This document shows, piece by piece, positions 25,819 to 26,497 of a stretch of DNA of 26,497 bases. The DNA comes from JAWXUT01 sp044426075 (GTDB taxonomy: Bacteria > Bacillota > Clostridia > Christensenellales > DTU072). A program made the translations under genes and the position numbers. How positions within the stretch are numbered: position 1 is the stretch's first letter; each line of letters opens with the position of its first letter. Location: positions 1 through 26,497 of the forward strand of contig JAWXUT010000011.1 of the NCBI GenBank assembly GCA_044426075.1, in the 5' to 3' direction. The notes beneath the pieces were generated by a model. It did not search any database and was not told the DNA's origin. It worked only from the letters and a program-made list of their open reading frames with translations.

Positions 25819-25835
25819 ATCCGCATTGATTAGTT

Positions 25836-26497
25836 CTATTTTTTTAAATTGTCTAATGCTATTTTATCTCGAGCATTTAGCGATGATATAACTGATTCTC
25901 CTAATCTTTCTTCAATATTTTTTCTTGTTTCACACGCAACTTGTCCGCCTTGCTTTGCTATATCCTTGTTTTCATTAAAAGTCTTAGGTTCATGTTTTTT
26001 AGACAATGCTGTTGTAGTTACTTCAGCCAGCTGATTAAGGGTGAGTTCAATGTTGGTCATGTTATCTCTAAGGTTCTCTTTTTTTAAATCTTTAAGCTGC
26101 TTATAGTCTTTTACGCTCAGTCCACTCCATGCTTTTGTCATCTCATTTGTGAGTATCGCGTAATCTTTTTCGTGTTCAATCCCCCGCGCTTGCCACTCGT
26201 CAGTCAATTCTTTTCTCATCTCAATGGTTTGCAAGCGTTGATTTATCCAACCCTCGGTATAACCTTTTTGACGGTAGTAGTCTACACCTCTAATTATTGC
26301 CTTTTCGGGGTCAGTCATTTCATCTAATCTTTGACTTCCTACTTCAGCAAGCCACATTTTGAATGGCTCAGCTTTTTTGCTTGGTATTGATTGTATTAAA
26401 CGAAGAATGCCTTTTGTGTCTAATACATCTGTTTTGTAAAATTTACCGTCGCTCGACTGCAATTTCAGTTGCACGATTTTTTCGTGCAACTCGCTAC
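25836..26497 (-). CDS. BRO-family/DinD-like protein, N-terminus cut by the window edge
   Basis: C-terminal part of a BRO-N/DNA-damage-inducible protein D-like protein. The frame stays open to the window end, so the real start lies outside; the codon at 26487-26489 is an internal TTG rather than a start. Seen near the beginning is the end of a BRO-N domain ('RLIQSIPSKKAEPFKMWLAEVG'-type stretch). The DinD-like tail follows: ELTDEW, 'DYAILTNEM', a Lys-rich 'YKQLKDLKKENLRDNMT' helix, 'ELTLNQLAE' and a final 'GGQVACETRKNIEE' block. Proteins of this kind are common in phages and as solitary host genes. In E. coli DinD is SOS-induced and interacts with RecA. About 220 residues are visible of an expected 270-300. 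Any mobile-element link is inference. Confidence 0.85.
   Translation of the reverse strand, partial: SELHEKIVQLKLQSSDGKFYKTDVLDTKGILRLIQSIPSKKAEPFKMWLAEVGSQRLDEMTDPEKAIIRGVDYYRQKGYTEGWINQRLQTIEMRKELTDEWQARGIEHEKDYAILTNEMTKAWSGLSVKDYKQLKDLKKENLRDNMTNIELTLNQLAEVTTTALSKKHEPKTFNENKDIAKQGGQVACETRKNIEERLGESVISSLNARDKIALDNLKK

Larger units (their letters stand above)
25124..25830. other. Gene-free stretch with dispersed repeats
   Basis: The small open frames here (for example 25125-25322 and 25582-25818, minus strand) run through the repeats and lack ribosome binding sites. The stretch holds repeat copies A, B and C and the terminator at 25649-25680. I see nothing further in 25400-25645 beyond AT-rich sequence with short imperfect dyads. 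Confidence 0.55.

Overview
The window looks like a chromosomal segment of a low-GC (roughly 35-40% by eye), Gram-positive-type bacterium, most likely an uncultured member of the Bacillota (Clostridia). The reasons are the AGGAGG-type ribosome binding sites, sigma-A-like promoters, lipobox signal peptides, AT-rich intergenic DNA, and a dispersed palindromic repeat of a kind I associate with gut Clostridia. I cannot place it more finely. All credible genes lie on the minus strand. I see no rRNA, tRNA, CRISPR array or insertion sequence.

Layout in the direction of transcription (right to left). At the right edge is the C-terminal part of a BRO/DinD-like protein (25836-26497, cut by the window end). 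A gene-free stretch follows (about 24.9-25.83 kb), holding a bidirectional terminator hairpin, three copies of a dispersed repeat (two facing each other), a strand-asymmetric A/C tract and a strong promoter (24939-24967). That promoter faces two enormous tandem paralogous genes for lipid-anchored surface proteins: 16112-24859 (2915 aa) and 4830-16040 (3736 aa). Together they fill about 20 of the 26.5 kb. Close behind come a 50-residue membrane peptide gene (4645-4797), a QueG-like double 4Fe-4S protein (3749-4627), a degenerate iron-alcohol-dehydrogenase-like protein (2704-3711) and a NagD-type HAD phosphatase (1944-2720). The gaps are short (71, 32, 17 and 37 nt, then a 17-nt overlap) and contain no intrinsic terminator, so a transcript of about 23 kb is possible. 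A further lipoprotein gene (370-1827) has its own promoter. The left 369 bases are gene-free and rich in palindromes and nested inverted repeats.

The two giants share an architecture. Each has a lipoprotein signal peptide, then an N-terminal region of about 900-1000 residues that appears to contain three related beta-rich modules, then a long row of about 100-residue beta-sandwich-like repeats marked by an '(I/V)DPY...LPT...W...G.Y...V' pattern. The larger one adds MBG/YDG-like modules and a C-terminal parallel beta-helix, giving a plausible lipid-anchored, rod-like stalk with a beta-helix tip. Both are very acidic, rich in Tyr, Thr and Ser, and poor in Lys and Arg. I recognise no enzymatic domain in either. 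The small metabolic genes behind them show no obvious functional link to the surface proteins.

The most interesting points are the tandem giant lipoproteins with the small membrane peptide behind them, a block inside the 2915-aa gene with clearly different codon use (about 21.9-23.9 kb), three adjacent palindromes at the left edge that share an AA centre, and the inverted dispersed repeats upstream of the giant operon.
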